Origin: an uncultured Mycoplasmatota bacterium
GTDB lineage: Bacteria > Bacillota_I > Bacilli_A > RF39 > UBA660
Reading direction: 5' to 3'
Assembly: GCA_900552975.1 (NCBI GenBank)
Contig: UWSL01000075.1
Location: forward strand, 1-7,344
Length of the DNA stretch: 7,344 bases
Position numbers and translations under genes: made by a program. Under the pieces are notes generated by a model. It was not told the DNA's origin. It did no database searches and was given only the letters and a program-made list of their open reading frames with translations. Positions 1 to 6,658 of this stretch are shown piece after piece; position 1 is the first letter of the stretch, and each line of letters opens with the position of its first letter.

Positions 1-18
1 CGCAGGGGTGGGTCGTTG

Positions 19-198
19 TCAATGAAGTACCGTTGGAGGAATATCTTCGGTTTTATTTTCTGTTGAATCAAACATAAATCCATAAAAGAAAATTATAAAT
101 GGAATAAAAATTGGAACAGTAAAAAGGATAATTAAAGTTTTATGGTCTCTAAGAATTGATCGTAATTCTTTTTTTGCTGTTATTTTTATATTATTCAT
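19..198 (-). CDS. ABC-2/NatB-like transporter permease, N-terminal fragment
   Basis: This is the N-terminus of a membrane permease that would pair with the ATPase encoded just upstream. The readable part (about 54 residues) has a short basic cytoplasmic start (ITAKKELRSILRDHKT) and one long hydrophobic helix ending near FFYGFMF. That is the usual start of NatB/ABC-2 permeases, which run to roughly 400 residues. I place the start at the ATG at 198, not the in-frame GTG at 207, because that GTG lies inside the Shine-Dalgarno sequence AAGGTG. With this start the gene overlaps the ATPase stop by 8 bases (ATGAATAA), which suggests translational coupling. The frame meets TGA at 19-21, just after the base composition turns GC-rich at about position 40, so the stop is probably not the true gene end. 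Family assignment rests on context and one helix. The substrate is unknown; sodium or drug efflux is only a family-level possibility. Confidence 0.7.
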   Translation of the reverse strand: MNNIKITAKKELRSILRDHKTLIILFTVPIFIPFIIFFYGFMFDSTENKTEDIPPTVLH

Positions 199-946
199 TT
201 TTTTCACCTTCTATCAAACAAAAGAATGCATCTCTTAAGTTAGTTGTTTTAGTTTCTTTAACTATATTTTTAGGAGTCCCCTCTTTAATTATTTTACCAT
301 GATGGATTAAGATTACTCGGTCACAGATGTTTTCGGCCTCTTCCATGTAATGAGTTGAGTATAGAATACATTTACCTTGTTTTTTCTCTTCTTTGATAAA
401 ATCAAGGATTATTTTACTGGAAATAATGTCTAAGCCACTTGTTGCTTCATCAAAGATATAATATTCAGGATCGTGAATCGTACAACGAGCAATTGAAACT
501 CTTTGCGTTTGACCAGTTGAAAGAGTTTCGATTCTTTGATGAAGAAATGGAGTTAATTCGAAGCGTTTGGCAGTCTTTTTAATGCGTTTTTCTAATTCTT
601 TATCAGGAACTTTGTAATATTGACCGAACATTTTTAAAAGTTCGTAAGCCGACATATCTTTATATAATTTGGTATTTCCAGACATGAAAGCAATTTTTTG
701 TTTGATAGTTGTTTGATTTTCTTTGTAGTTCATATTATCAATAGATACACTACCTTCGGTAGGTTCCATAATACCTGCTATAATACGTAACAAGGTAGTT
801 TTTCCAGCTCCATTTGGTCCTAAAATACCGATAATTTCTCCTTTATCAGCTTTAAAGCTTATTTTTCGGTCGGCATAAAATTCTTTTTTTTCTTTTTTAT
901 TGATGTATTTAGTGAATTTCTTTTCTATATTATTTACTTCAATCAT
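191..946 (-). CDS. ABC transporter ATP-binding protein, NatA-like
   Basis: This 251-residue cytoplasmic ATPase should power the permease encoded directly downstream. All main ABC motifs except the Q-loop glutamine are visible: Walker A GPNGAGKT (43-50), signature LSTGQ (142-146), Walker B ending FDE (165-167), D-loop SGLD (170-173) and switch histidine H199. The stretch where a Q-loop glutamine is expected reads AFMSGNTKLY (86-95) and has no Gln; NatA-type ATPases often carry this variant. Length fits a stand-alone ATPase. The ATG at 946 is preceded by AAAGGA at good spacing and overlaps the miaA stop by 8 bases (ATGATTGA). The stop overlaps the permease start by 8 bases. The three genes therefore look like one operon led by miaA. 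The ABC ATPase call is very secure; the NatA-like subtype is likely; the substrate is unknown. Confidence 0.93.
   Translation of the reverse strand: MIEVNNIEKKFTKYINKKEKKEFYADRKISFKADKGEIIGILGPNGAGKTTLLRIIAGIMEPTEGSVSIDNMNYKENQTTIKQKIAFMSGNTKLYKDMSAYELLKMFGQYYKVPDKELEKRIKKTAKRFELTPFLHQRIETLSTGQTQRVSIARCTIHDPEYYIFDEATSGLDIISSKIILDFIKEEKKQGKCILYSTHYMEEAENICDRVILIHHGKIIKEGTPKNIVKETKTTNLRDAFFCLIEGEKNE
205..210 (-). promoter_or_regulatory. Ribosome binding site that fixes the permease start
   Basis: On the minus strand AAGGTG lies 6 bases before the ATG at 198. The GTG at 207-205 forms part of this site, so it is unlikely to be the initiation codon. The site lies inside the coding sequence of the upstream ATPase. 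Confidence 0.6.
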
Positions 947-1802
947 TACTATTTTCCTTTTCTACATATTTTATAACGTTGTTGATGGTGTTTTGAAAAT
1001 TGGTAAAATCAACATCAAACCACTTCACATCAAATTGATTATTAAAAAAAGTATATTGTCTTTTAGCATAGTGACGAGAATCTTTTTTTATATTTTCAAT
1101 AGCTGTATCAAGAGATAATTCATCATTAAAATAGGCGTATAGTTCTTTGTAACCAATTCCTCCAAGTAAAGGTTTACTTTTAATTCCTTGATCATAAAAG
1201 CTTTTAACTTCAGCAAGCAATCCATTTTTTATCATTTGATCAACACGATTATTTATTCTATTATAAAGTTTATCACGATCGGTTGTCAAACCTATAATTA
1301 AATGTTTATATAATGGAATCGGCTCATGATATTCAGTTTTTTCTTTGTTTAAAAACCTTTCTAAACGTTGACGATTATGAGGATGAATTGAGGTCTCAGG
1401 ATCTTTTTGTAGTGCCATTTTATATAATTCATCAGTTGTATATGCACTATAGTCTTTTTGGGAAGTCTCGGTAGTAAATTGATAATCGTATAAAGCAGCC
1501 TTTAAATAAAGACCTGTTCCTCCTACTAAAATAATGTTTTGGTTTTTATTTTCTTCTATTAGTTTTCGAACATCTCTTTGATAATCATAGACAGTATAAT
1601 CGTCTGTAACATTTTTTATGTCAAATAAATAGTGAGGAATGTCTTCTTTTTCTTCTTCAGTTATTTTGGCAGTTCCGATGTTTAAGTCGCGATAAACTTG
1701 CATGGAATCGCAATTAATAATAATAGCATTATACTTATGAGCTAGAGCTACAGAAAGTTTTGTTTTCCCTACTCCTGTAGGACCAATAATAGCTAAAATC
1801 AT
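939..1802 (-). CDS. miaA: tRNA dimethylallyltransferase MiaA
   Basis: MiaA transfers a dimethylallyl group from dimethylallyl diphosphate to N6 of A37 in tRNAs that read codons starting with U, giving i6A, which MiaB can then modify further. Family motifs appear in order: P-loop GPTGVGKT (7-14), DSMQVYR (32-38) with the presumed catalytic aspartate D32, NIGTAK (41-46), DIPHYLFD (54-61), GGTGLYL (94-100), HNRQRLER (142-149), GGIGYKEL (214-221) and RHYAKRQ (243-249), followed by TFF. At 287 residues it is a little shorter than typical homologues (about 310), but no motif is missing. The ATG at 1802 has GAGG 8 bases upstream and an extended -10 further out. It is the first gene of an operon with the ABC ATPase and permease. 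mutL, a common miaA neighbour in Firmicutes, lies beyond the oppositely oriented exporter. The stop is TGA. Confidence 0.97.
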   Translation of the reverse strand: MILAIIGPTGVGKTKLSVALAHKYNAIIINCDSMQVYRDLNIGTAKITEEEKEDIPHYLFDIKNVTDDYTVYDYQRDVRKLIEENKNQNIILVGGTGLYLKAALYDYQFTTETSQKDYSAYTTDELYKMALQKDPETSIHPHNRQRLERFLNKEKTEYHEPIPLYKHLIIGLTTDRDKLYNRINNRVDQMIKNGLLAEVKSFYDQGIKSKPLLGGIGYKELYAYFNDELSLDTAIENIKKDSRHYAKRQYTFFNNQFDVKWFDVDFTNFQNTINNVIKYVEKENSND

Positions 1803-1826
1803 AGTTATTACCTCTTTTCTTGTTTT

Positions 1827-1835
1827 ATTATAACA
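1827..1835 (-). promoter_or_regulatory. Extended -10 promoter for the miaA operon
   Basis: The minus strand reads TGTTATAAT: a perfect TATAAT (1832-1827) with the TG of an extended -10. No good -35 hexamer is visible 16-18 bases upstream, which extended -10 promoters can tolerate. Transcription would start at about 1820, just ahead of the GAGG ribosome binding site at 1814-1811. Inferred from sequence only. Confidence 0.55.
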
Positions 1836-1871
1836 TTTTTATTACGTAAATTTTTAGATTTTTTGGTTATT

Positions 1872-1880
1872 TGTTATAAT
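1872..1880 (+). promoter_or_regulatory. Extended -10 promoter for the ABC exporter
   Basis: The plus strand reads TGTTATAAT, identical to the divergent miaA element. The -35 region is only T-rich. The predicted start near 1887 would leave a leader of about 14 bases beginning at the ribosome binding site GAGGTG (1888-1893). Confidence 0.5.
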
Positions 1881-1887
1881 TATGAAA

Positions 1888-1893
1888 GAGGTG
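1888..1893 (+). promoter_or_regulatory. Ribosome binding site supporting the GTG start of the exporter
   Basis: GAGGTG sits 7 bases before the GTG at 1901. The ATG at 1882 is out of frame, and no in-frame ATG occurs until residue 109, inside the membrane domain. The GTG is therefore the best-supported start. Confidence 0.7.
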
Positions 1894-1900
1894 GCAGTGT

Positions 1901-3661
1901 GTGAGAAGAAAAGGTAGAAAAAAAGGTAATAAAATCAAAAAATCGTTTAATAATTTAAAGAAAGCTTTTTATTATGCTAGGCAACAAAAGAAAGAATTGA
2001 TATTGTTTTTTATTTTTAATTTGATTTTCTGTTTTTTAGGAACAATCGCTCCTTTGTTAACAGCAAAAGAGTTAATTGCTTTGACTGATGGTTTATTAAT
2101 ACAATTATTGGAAATTGCTTTGGCGGTATTAGTTGTAGAAATTTCACTTAATTTTGGACGTTATTTTTCGCGAAAGTATGCGCAAATATTTACAAGGGAA
2201 ATATTAAAAAAAATTCAATTAGATATGGCACGAGAAATACTAAGAATTGAAACAAGTGAACTTGATAAAAAATCTAGTGGTGTTTTTATAGATCGATTGG
2301 TAAAAGATACCTCAAGAATATCAGATATATTTTTAGATGTAACGATTCAGACAACGGAACTTTTTGCAGAGGTAGGAATTTTAATAGCGATATTTGTGGT
2401 TAGCAGATTGTTTTTCTTATATTATGTTATTTTCATTTTAATAATTTTCTTTTTAGAGAAAAAAAGAGTTCATAAGTTTAATGAACTAGATAAACATTAT
2501 CGTAAGAGTGCTGAGGCAACAACTGGATTTGTTGGGGAACTTGTAAGAGGAATTAGAGACATTAAAGTATTAAACGCTGGTGATTCTTTCATGGCAGAGA
2601 TGAATGAAAGAATCAATAAAATAAATGAAGAACGCTATGAAATGAGTCAGGTAACTAGAAAATATAGTTTATTTGTTGGCTCTGTGCGAGATCTTTTAGA
2701 TTTTCTTTTAATTCTTTTAGCTATTTATGCAATAAAAAATAAACTTATTAGCGTAGCAAATTTTGTAATTATCTATATGTACAAAGGTCGAGTTTTTAAT
2801 TTGTTACATTTATTTGGTAATTTTATGGAATGGTTTAAAGATTTTAATCTTTCTTGTAGTCGTGTCTTTGAAATTATCGATGATACAACATTTAAAAAAG
2901 AAAATTTTGGCATTGGACATCTAAGCAAAGTTAAAGGTGATTTTGAATTTAAAGATGTTTATTTTGGTTATAATGAAAATAAAATGGTCTTAAAAGGAGT
3001 TAATTTTAAAGTTAAGCATAATCAAACAATTAGTTTTGTTGGAAAAAGTGGTAGTGGTAAATCAACGATATTTAGTTTATTAGCTCGTTTGTATCCTATT
3101 ACGAAAGGACAAATTTTAATAGATGGACATGATATAAATGAATTAGATCAAGAAACGATTAGAGGAAACATTAGTATAATTACGCAGAATCCTTATATTT
3201 TTAATATGAGTATTCGCGAAAATTTAACGATTGTTAAAAATGATTTAACTGAAAATGAAATGATTAAAGCTTGCAAGCTGGCCTGTTTACATGATTTTAT
3301 TATGAGTTTGCCAGAAGGATACGATACTTTAGTTGGTGAAGGTGGTCTTACTTTATCTGGTGGTCAAAAACAAAGATTGGCAATCGCTCGTGCTTTTGTT
3401 CAGAAGACACAAATTATTTTATTCGATGAAGCTACGTCGGCATTAGATAATGAAACACAGGAGAATATTCAAAAAGCAATTCATAATTTAAAAGATCATT
3501 ATACTGTTTTAATTATTGCTCATCGTTTATCAACGGTTATAGATAGTGATCAGATTTTGTTAGTTGAGAATGGTAAAATTACTGCGACAGGAACACATGA
3601 AGAACTATTAGAAAGTAATAATACTTATAAAAATTTATATAATAAGGAATTAAAAAATTAA
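1901..3661 (+). CDS. ABC exporter half-transporter (membrane domain fused to ATPase)
   Basis: This 586-residue protein has the layout of a type IV ABC exporter that works as a dimer. A very basic N-terminus (RRKGRKKGNKIKK) leads into a membrane domain of about six helices (roughly 33-52, 66-84, 152-168, 169-186, 259-278 and 281-305). The ATPase domain begins near 347. It has an A-loop aromatic Y357, Walker A GKSGSGKST (381-389), Q-loop Q429, GEGG (479-482), LSGGQ (485-489), Walker B ending FDE (508-510), SALD (513-516) and switch histidine H541, so it should be active. No N-terminal peptidase domain is present, so it is not a bacteriocin-processing type. It is a single gene on the plus strand, with divergent miaA on one side and convergent mutL on the other. 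Substrate (lipid, drug or peptide) cannot be told from the sequence. A partner half-transporter is possible but not in view. Confidence 0.93.
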   Translation: MRRKGRKKGNKIKKSFNNLKKAFYYARQQKKELILFFIFNLIFCFLGTIAPLLTAKELIALTDGLLIQLLEIALAVLVVEISLNFGRYFSRKYAQIFTREILKKIQLDMAREILRIETSELDKKSSGVFIDRLVKDTSRISDIFLDVTIQTTELFAEVGILIAIFVVSRLFFLYYVIFILIIFFLEKKRVHKFNELDKHYRKSAEATTGFVGELVRGIRDIKVLNAGDSFMAEMNERINKINEERYEMSQVTRKYSLFVGSVRDLLDFLLILLAIYAIKNKLISVANFVIIYMYKGRVFNLLHLFGNFMEWFKDFNLSCSRVFEIIDDTTFKKENFGIGHLSKVKGDFEFKDVYFGYNENKMVLKGVNFKVKHNQTISFVGKSGSGKSTIFSLLARLYPITKGQILIDGHDINELDQETIRGNISIITQNPYIFNMSIRENLTIVKNDLTENEMIKACKLACLHDFIMSLPEGYDTLVGEGGLTLSGGQKQRLAIARAFVQKTQIILFDEATSALDNETQENIQKAIHNLKDHYTVLIIAHRLSTVIDSDQILLVENGKITATGTHEELLESNNTYKNLYNKELKN

Positions 3662-3688
3662 TATATGCGAAATATATTAATTTTTTTT
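3652..3688. terminator. Bidirectional hairpin between the exporter and mutL
   Basis: A 15-base perfect inverted repeat (3652-3666 with 3672-3686) encloses the 5-base loop GCGAA. The A-run on the left and T-run on the right give a U-tract for transcripts from either strand. It contains the exporter's TAA (3659-3661) and lies 20 bases beyond the mutL stop. The stem has no G or C pair, so it may be a weak terminator. Confidence 0.65.
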
Positions 3689-3707
3689 AAATAAAATTGA
3701 TTATATA

Positions 3708-5564
3708 TTAATTCATAACTCTTTTAAACATACGCTCTAGTTCATAAGTAGTAAATTTAACGATTGTTGGACGACCGTGAGCACAATTATATGGATTTTG
3801 ACAGTTACTTAATTCAGCAATAATTTCTTCCATAGCTTCTTTAGAAAGTCTCGTATTGGCTCTGACACTCATTTTACAAGCAATAGTAGCAATTAATTTA
3901 TTATTAAAACGAATACGATCGAAATTTGGCCCTTGATTTTTTATTTCATCCAGTATACTTCTAATTACTTCCTCTTCATAGCCTTCTTTTAACCAAGTAG
4001 GATGAGACTTAATGGTGTATGTATTAACTCCAAATTCTTCAATTGTAATACCTAAATCATTTAATATAGATATATTTTCTTTTATTTTAAGAAAATCACT
4101 AGTTGAAAATTCAATAGTCATAGGAATTAACATATTAGTAGTAGTGACTTCTTTTTTAGTGAATTCTTTTGTTACAAGTTCGTAATTAACTCTTTCTTTA
4201 GCAGCGTGCTGATCTATTAAGTAAAGACCCGTTTTATTTTGACATACTATATATGTTCCTAAAGTTTGACCTATTACTTCCAAATTAAGGGCTTTGAATT
4301 CGGGATTTAGAAGACGATTTTGAATATTTTGATATTTAGGAGTTGGTTCGTTTATAGTTTGAATGTTTTTTTCTTTATAGTCTGTTTGAGGAACATTTTC
4401 AATGGTAGTTATTTGTAAATTATCTTGTTTTATTTTTTTGTCTTCTGAAGAAAGCATTGTATTAGGTAAAATATTAAATAGATCTAACTCGGTTTGCTCA
4501 TTTTGCGTTGTTTCTTCTTGTTTAGTTATGATTTCATCTTTAGAAAATTCAATATTTTCTTTTAGAGCATTAGGTACTAGTAATTCTTTGTATAAAGCAT
4601 TTTGAATTGTTTCGGTTATCATTTGATATAGTTCTTGAGCTTTACTTAGTTTAATATCTTGTTTAGTTGGATGAATATTAACGTCAATTAAAGTTGGGTC
4701 AGTTTCAATTTTTAGAACAACGACTGGATATTTAATATCTGGTTTGTAGCGAAAATAGGCATCGTTTATAGCACGATTTAAATCATTGTTACGAATGATA
4801 CGACCATTAACAATGGTAATCATATGGTTTCTATTTGATTTTAGAATCTCCGGCTTACAAATATAACCATTCATTTCGTAATCATCAGTTTGACCACTAA
4901 CTGCAATCATATTACTAGAAACTTGTAAGCCATATATTTCATGGATTGTTTTTAAAAGATTGCCAGAACCACTAGTTTTAACTAAAACTTTGTTATTATT
5001 AGTAAGCTCAAATTTGATTTTAGGATATGATAAGGCTAATTTTTCAATATATGATACAGTATTAGCTAATTCGTATTGCTCACTTTTTAAATACTTTAAA
5101 CGAGCAGGAGTATTATAAAATAGATTACTAATAGTGATCTGGGTTCCTCTGCGAGCTGGTGATGGTTCGTTTATTTCTAAAGTTCCACCTTTTATATGAA
5201 TATGTGTTCCGATATCAGTAGCACAGGTTATTAAATCGACTTCAGAAACTGATGCTATAGAAGGAAGGGCTTCTCCACGAAAACCTAATGTATTTATAAA
5301 AAACAGATCATCTTCACGAATTAATTTACTGGTAGCATGGCGTTGAAAAGCAACTTTGGCATCATCTGCTTCCATTCCTACCCCATTATCTGTTATTTTT
5401 ATAACTTTCAATCCACCATTTTCTAAATCAATTCTTATTTCGTCACTGGCGGCATCAATACTATTTTCGACTAATTCTTTAACTACTGAAGCACATTTTT
5501 CAACCACCTCACCAGCAGCAATTTTATTGGCAAGGTTTTCGCTCATGATTTTTATTTTGCCCAT
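3708..5564 (-). CDS. mutL: DNA mismatch repair protein MutL (endonuclease type)
   Basis: MutL links mismatch recognition by MutS to strand cleavage and repair. The N-terminal GHKL ATPase has IAAGEVVEK (15-23), ELVENSIDA (30-38; presumed general base E30, metal-binding N34), DNGVGM (59-64), RHATSK (75-80), GFRGEALPSIASVS (94-107) and FYNTPARLKYLK (149-160). A polar linker (about 330-420) joins the C-terminal dimerisation domain. That domain keeps the endonuclease motif DQHAAKERVNYE (451-462), ACKMSVRAN (562-570) and CAHGRPT (594-600). It is therefore the nicking form found in bacteria without MutH. At 618 residues it is full length. The ATG at 5564 matches the usual MutL N-terminus and has AAAGGAAG upstream; the internal Met at residue 7 is less likely. 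It follows the YqeH-like gene by 27 bases, so they are probably co-transcribed. mutS is not in the window. Confidence 0.97.
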   Translation of the reverse strand: MGKIKIMSENLANKIAAGEVVEKCASVVKELVENSIDAASDEIRIDLENGGLKVIKITDNGVGMEADDAKVAFQRHATSKLIREDDLFFINTLGFRGEALPSIASVSEVDLITCATDIGTHIHIKGGTLEINEPSPARRGTQITISNLFYNTPARLKYLKSEQYELANTVSYIEKLALSYPKIKFELTNNNKVLVKTSGSGNLLKTIHEIYGLQVSSNMIAVSGQTDDYEMNGYICKPEILKSNRNHMITIVNGRIIRNNDLNRAINDAYFRYKPDIKYPVVVLKIETDPTLIDVNIHPTKQDIKLSKAQELYQMITETIQNALYKELLVPNALKENIEFSKDEIITKQEETTQNEQTELDLFNILPNTMLSSEDKKIKQDNLQITTIENVPQTDYKEKNIQTINEPTPKYQNIQNRLLNPEFKALNLEVIGQTLGTYIVCQNKTGLYLIDQHAAKERVNYELVTKEFTKKEVTTTNMLIPMTIEFSTSDFLKIKENISILNDLGITIEEFGVNTYTIKSHPTWLKEGYEEEVIRSILDEIKNQGPNFDRIRFNNKLIATIACKMSVRANTRLSKEAMEEIIAELSNCQNPYNCAHGRPTIVKFTTYELERMFKRVMN

Positions 5565-5591
5565 TATATAACTTCCTTTCAGTAATTTTTG

Positions 5592-6599
5592 TTATATTAT
5601 TTGATTAAACATAGAATTTCTGATTTCAAACAAATCTTTTTTATTAGAATATATTTTTAAATGACATGCTTTTTTGATATTGATAAAACCAAGCCCAATG
5701 ATAACTAAATCACTATTAGCAGGGATGTCAAATTCAATTAAGTTTTTATCTGTCAAGCGATTATTAGTATTAAAAATTCGTTCAATTTTAATCGAATTAC
5801 TTAAATAAAAAGTCATACTATTAAACGAATTAGGATTAATACGAATACGATTTTCAAGAATGATATTTGTAATATCTTTGGTTTGATAAGTAACTGGTTT
5901 TATTGTTTTTTTAGGAAGACTATTTTTTATTAAAGCAATTTCATTTTCAGCATATAAAGTGTTTTTTAGAGTAAAACCAGGAGTATCAATAATTGTTAAA
6001 TTATCATTTAATTTAATTTTAATAAAGTCAAGTGTTGTATTAGGAATTAAACTAGTAGTAATGACGTTATTGGTTAAATTATTTTTAATACTTAAATTGT
6101 TAATTAGTGTCGATTTGCCAGCATTTGTGAAACCAGCAATAAAAGCTTCATTACAATTATTTTTTTGACATACATCGAAAATAGTATTAACATTTTTGTT
6201 TTTGATGCTGCTCAAATATATGATGTTATCAGTTAGTTGATATTCTCTTTTTAACCATTTAGTAATAGTGTTTTCTTTAATACTTTTAGGAATTATATCA
6301 ATTTTACTAATTACTAATGTTTTAGGTACTTTTAATGATTTAAATGTATTAATAGTTTCCTTATTTATATTTAAAAAATCAACCAGAAAAAAAGTATATT
6401 TTGCTGTTTTATTTAATTCTGTTATTAATTTGTCATTAATGTTTTCAAGAGGAACAATTATAGGAGAATTGTAATGAGTTATTTTAAAGCATCTTTCACA
6501 ATAATTAGCAAGTTCATATTTTTCTGCTGGAATATATCCTACGTTATTTGAATTGGTTGATTGAAGAGTTGCACCACAACCAGTACATTTTTTTGTCAT
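5592..6599 (-). CDS. yqeH: YqeH-like circularly permuted ribosome-assembly GTPase
   Basis: YqeH proteins are cytoplasmic GTPases needed for 30S subunit assembly. A zinc-finger-like pattern comes first (C5, C8, C34, C37), including the family-like stretches GYIPAEKY and CERCFKITHYN. The GTPase motifs follow in permuted order: G4 SKID (98-101), G5-like SSIKNKN (130-136), G1 GFTNAGKST (156-164), G2 region around NTTLDF (187-192), and G3 DTPG (205-208). The first G4 residue is Ser where NKxD has Asn. A family-type C-terminal domain ends the protein (SDLVIIGLGFINI, 296-308). At 335 residues it is about 30 shorter than the B. subtilis protein. The ATG at 6599 has AAGGAG 9 bases upstream. It sits directly upstream of mutL, whereas in B. 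subtilis yqeH lies in a cluster with aroE and nadD. That neighbour difference does not weaken the family call. Confidence 0.92.
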   Translation of the reverse strand: MTKKCTGCGATLQSTNSNNVGYIPAEKYELANYCERCFKITHYNSPIIVPLENINDKLITELNKTAKYTFFLVDFLNINKETINTFKSLKVPKTLVISKIDIIPKSIKENTITKWLKREYQLTDNIIYLSSIKNKNVNTIFDVCQKNNCNEAFIAGFTNAGKSTLINNLSIKNNLTNNVITTSLIPNTTLDFIKIKLNDNLTIIDTPGFTLKNTLYAENEIALIKNSLPKKTIKPVTYQTKDITNIILENRIRINPNSFNSMTFYLSNSIKIERIFNTNNRLTDKNLIEFDIPANSDLVIIGLGFINIKKACHLKIYSNKKDLFEIRNSMFNQII

Positions 6600-6625
6600 A
6601 TATTATTTCTCCTTTTTATGTCTAT

Positions 6626-6631
6626 ATTATA
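6626..6631 (-). promoter_or_regulatory. Possible -10 element for the yqeH-mutL unit
   Basis: A perfect TATAAT on the minus strand lies 27 bases before the yqeH start, directly after the upstream terminator's T-run. The best -35 candidate at 17-base spacing (TACACT) matches only 3 of 6 consensus bases, so support is weak. Confidence 0.35.
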
Positions 6632-6658
6632 AAACAAAAAAACTACAAAGTGTAGTTT
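6631..6658 (-). terminator. Rho-independent terminator of the lipoprotein gene
   Basis: On the minus strand AAACTACA pairs with TGTAGTTT (6658-6651 with 6647-6640) around a 3-base loop, followed by a T-rich tail TTTTGTTTT. The TAA stop (6659-6657) of the lipoprotein gene overlaps the left arm. It separates this gene from yqeH. Confidence 0.7.

Noticed and set aside
1..207. Permease as a true short gene or pseudogene
   Set aside because: The break coincides with a sudden change in base composition at the window edge, so an assembly artefact or truncation is simpler.
900..1118. Plus-strand open frame of 72 codons rich in Ile, Phe and Lys
   Set aside because: It lies antisense to the miaA/ATPase junction, has no ribosome binding site, and its composition is what A/T-rich antisense sequence gives.
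1836..3702. Exporter as part of a bacteriocin or peptide secretion locus
   Set aside because: No peptidase domain, precursor peptide, immunity or modification gene is nearby; the flanking genes are housekeeping.
4402..4605. Plus-strand open frame of 67 codons inside mutL
   Set aside because: Antisense shadow of the low-complexity MutL linker; no start signals.
5356..5571. Plus-strand open frame of 71 codons antisense to the mutL N-terminus
   Set aside because: The opposite strand encodes the conserved GHKL motifs, which explains the open frame.
5959..6474. Two plus-strand hydrophobic open frames (5959-6168 and 6268-6474) antisense to yqeH
   Set aside because: Shadows of the G1/G3 and G4 regions of the GTPase; no ribosome binding sites.
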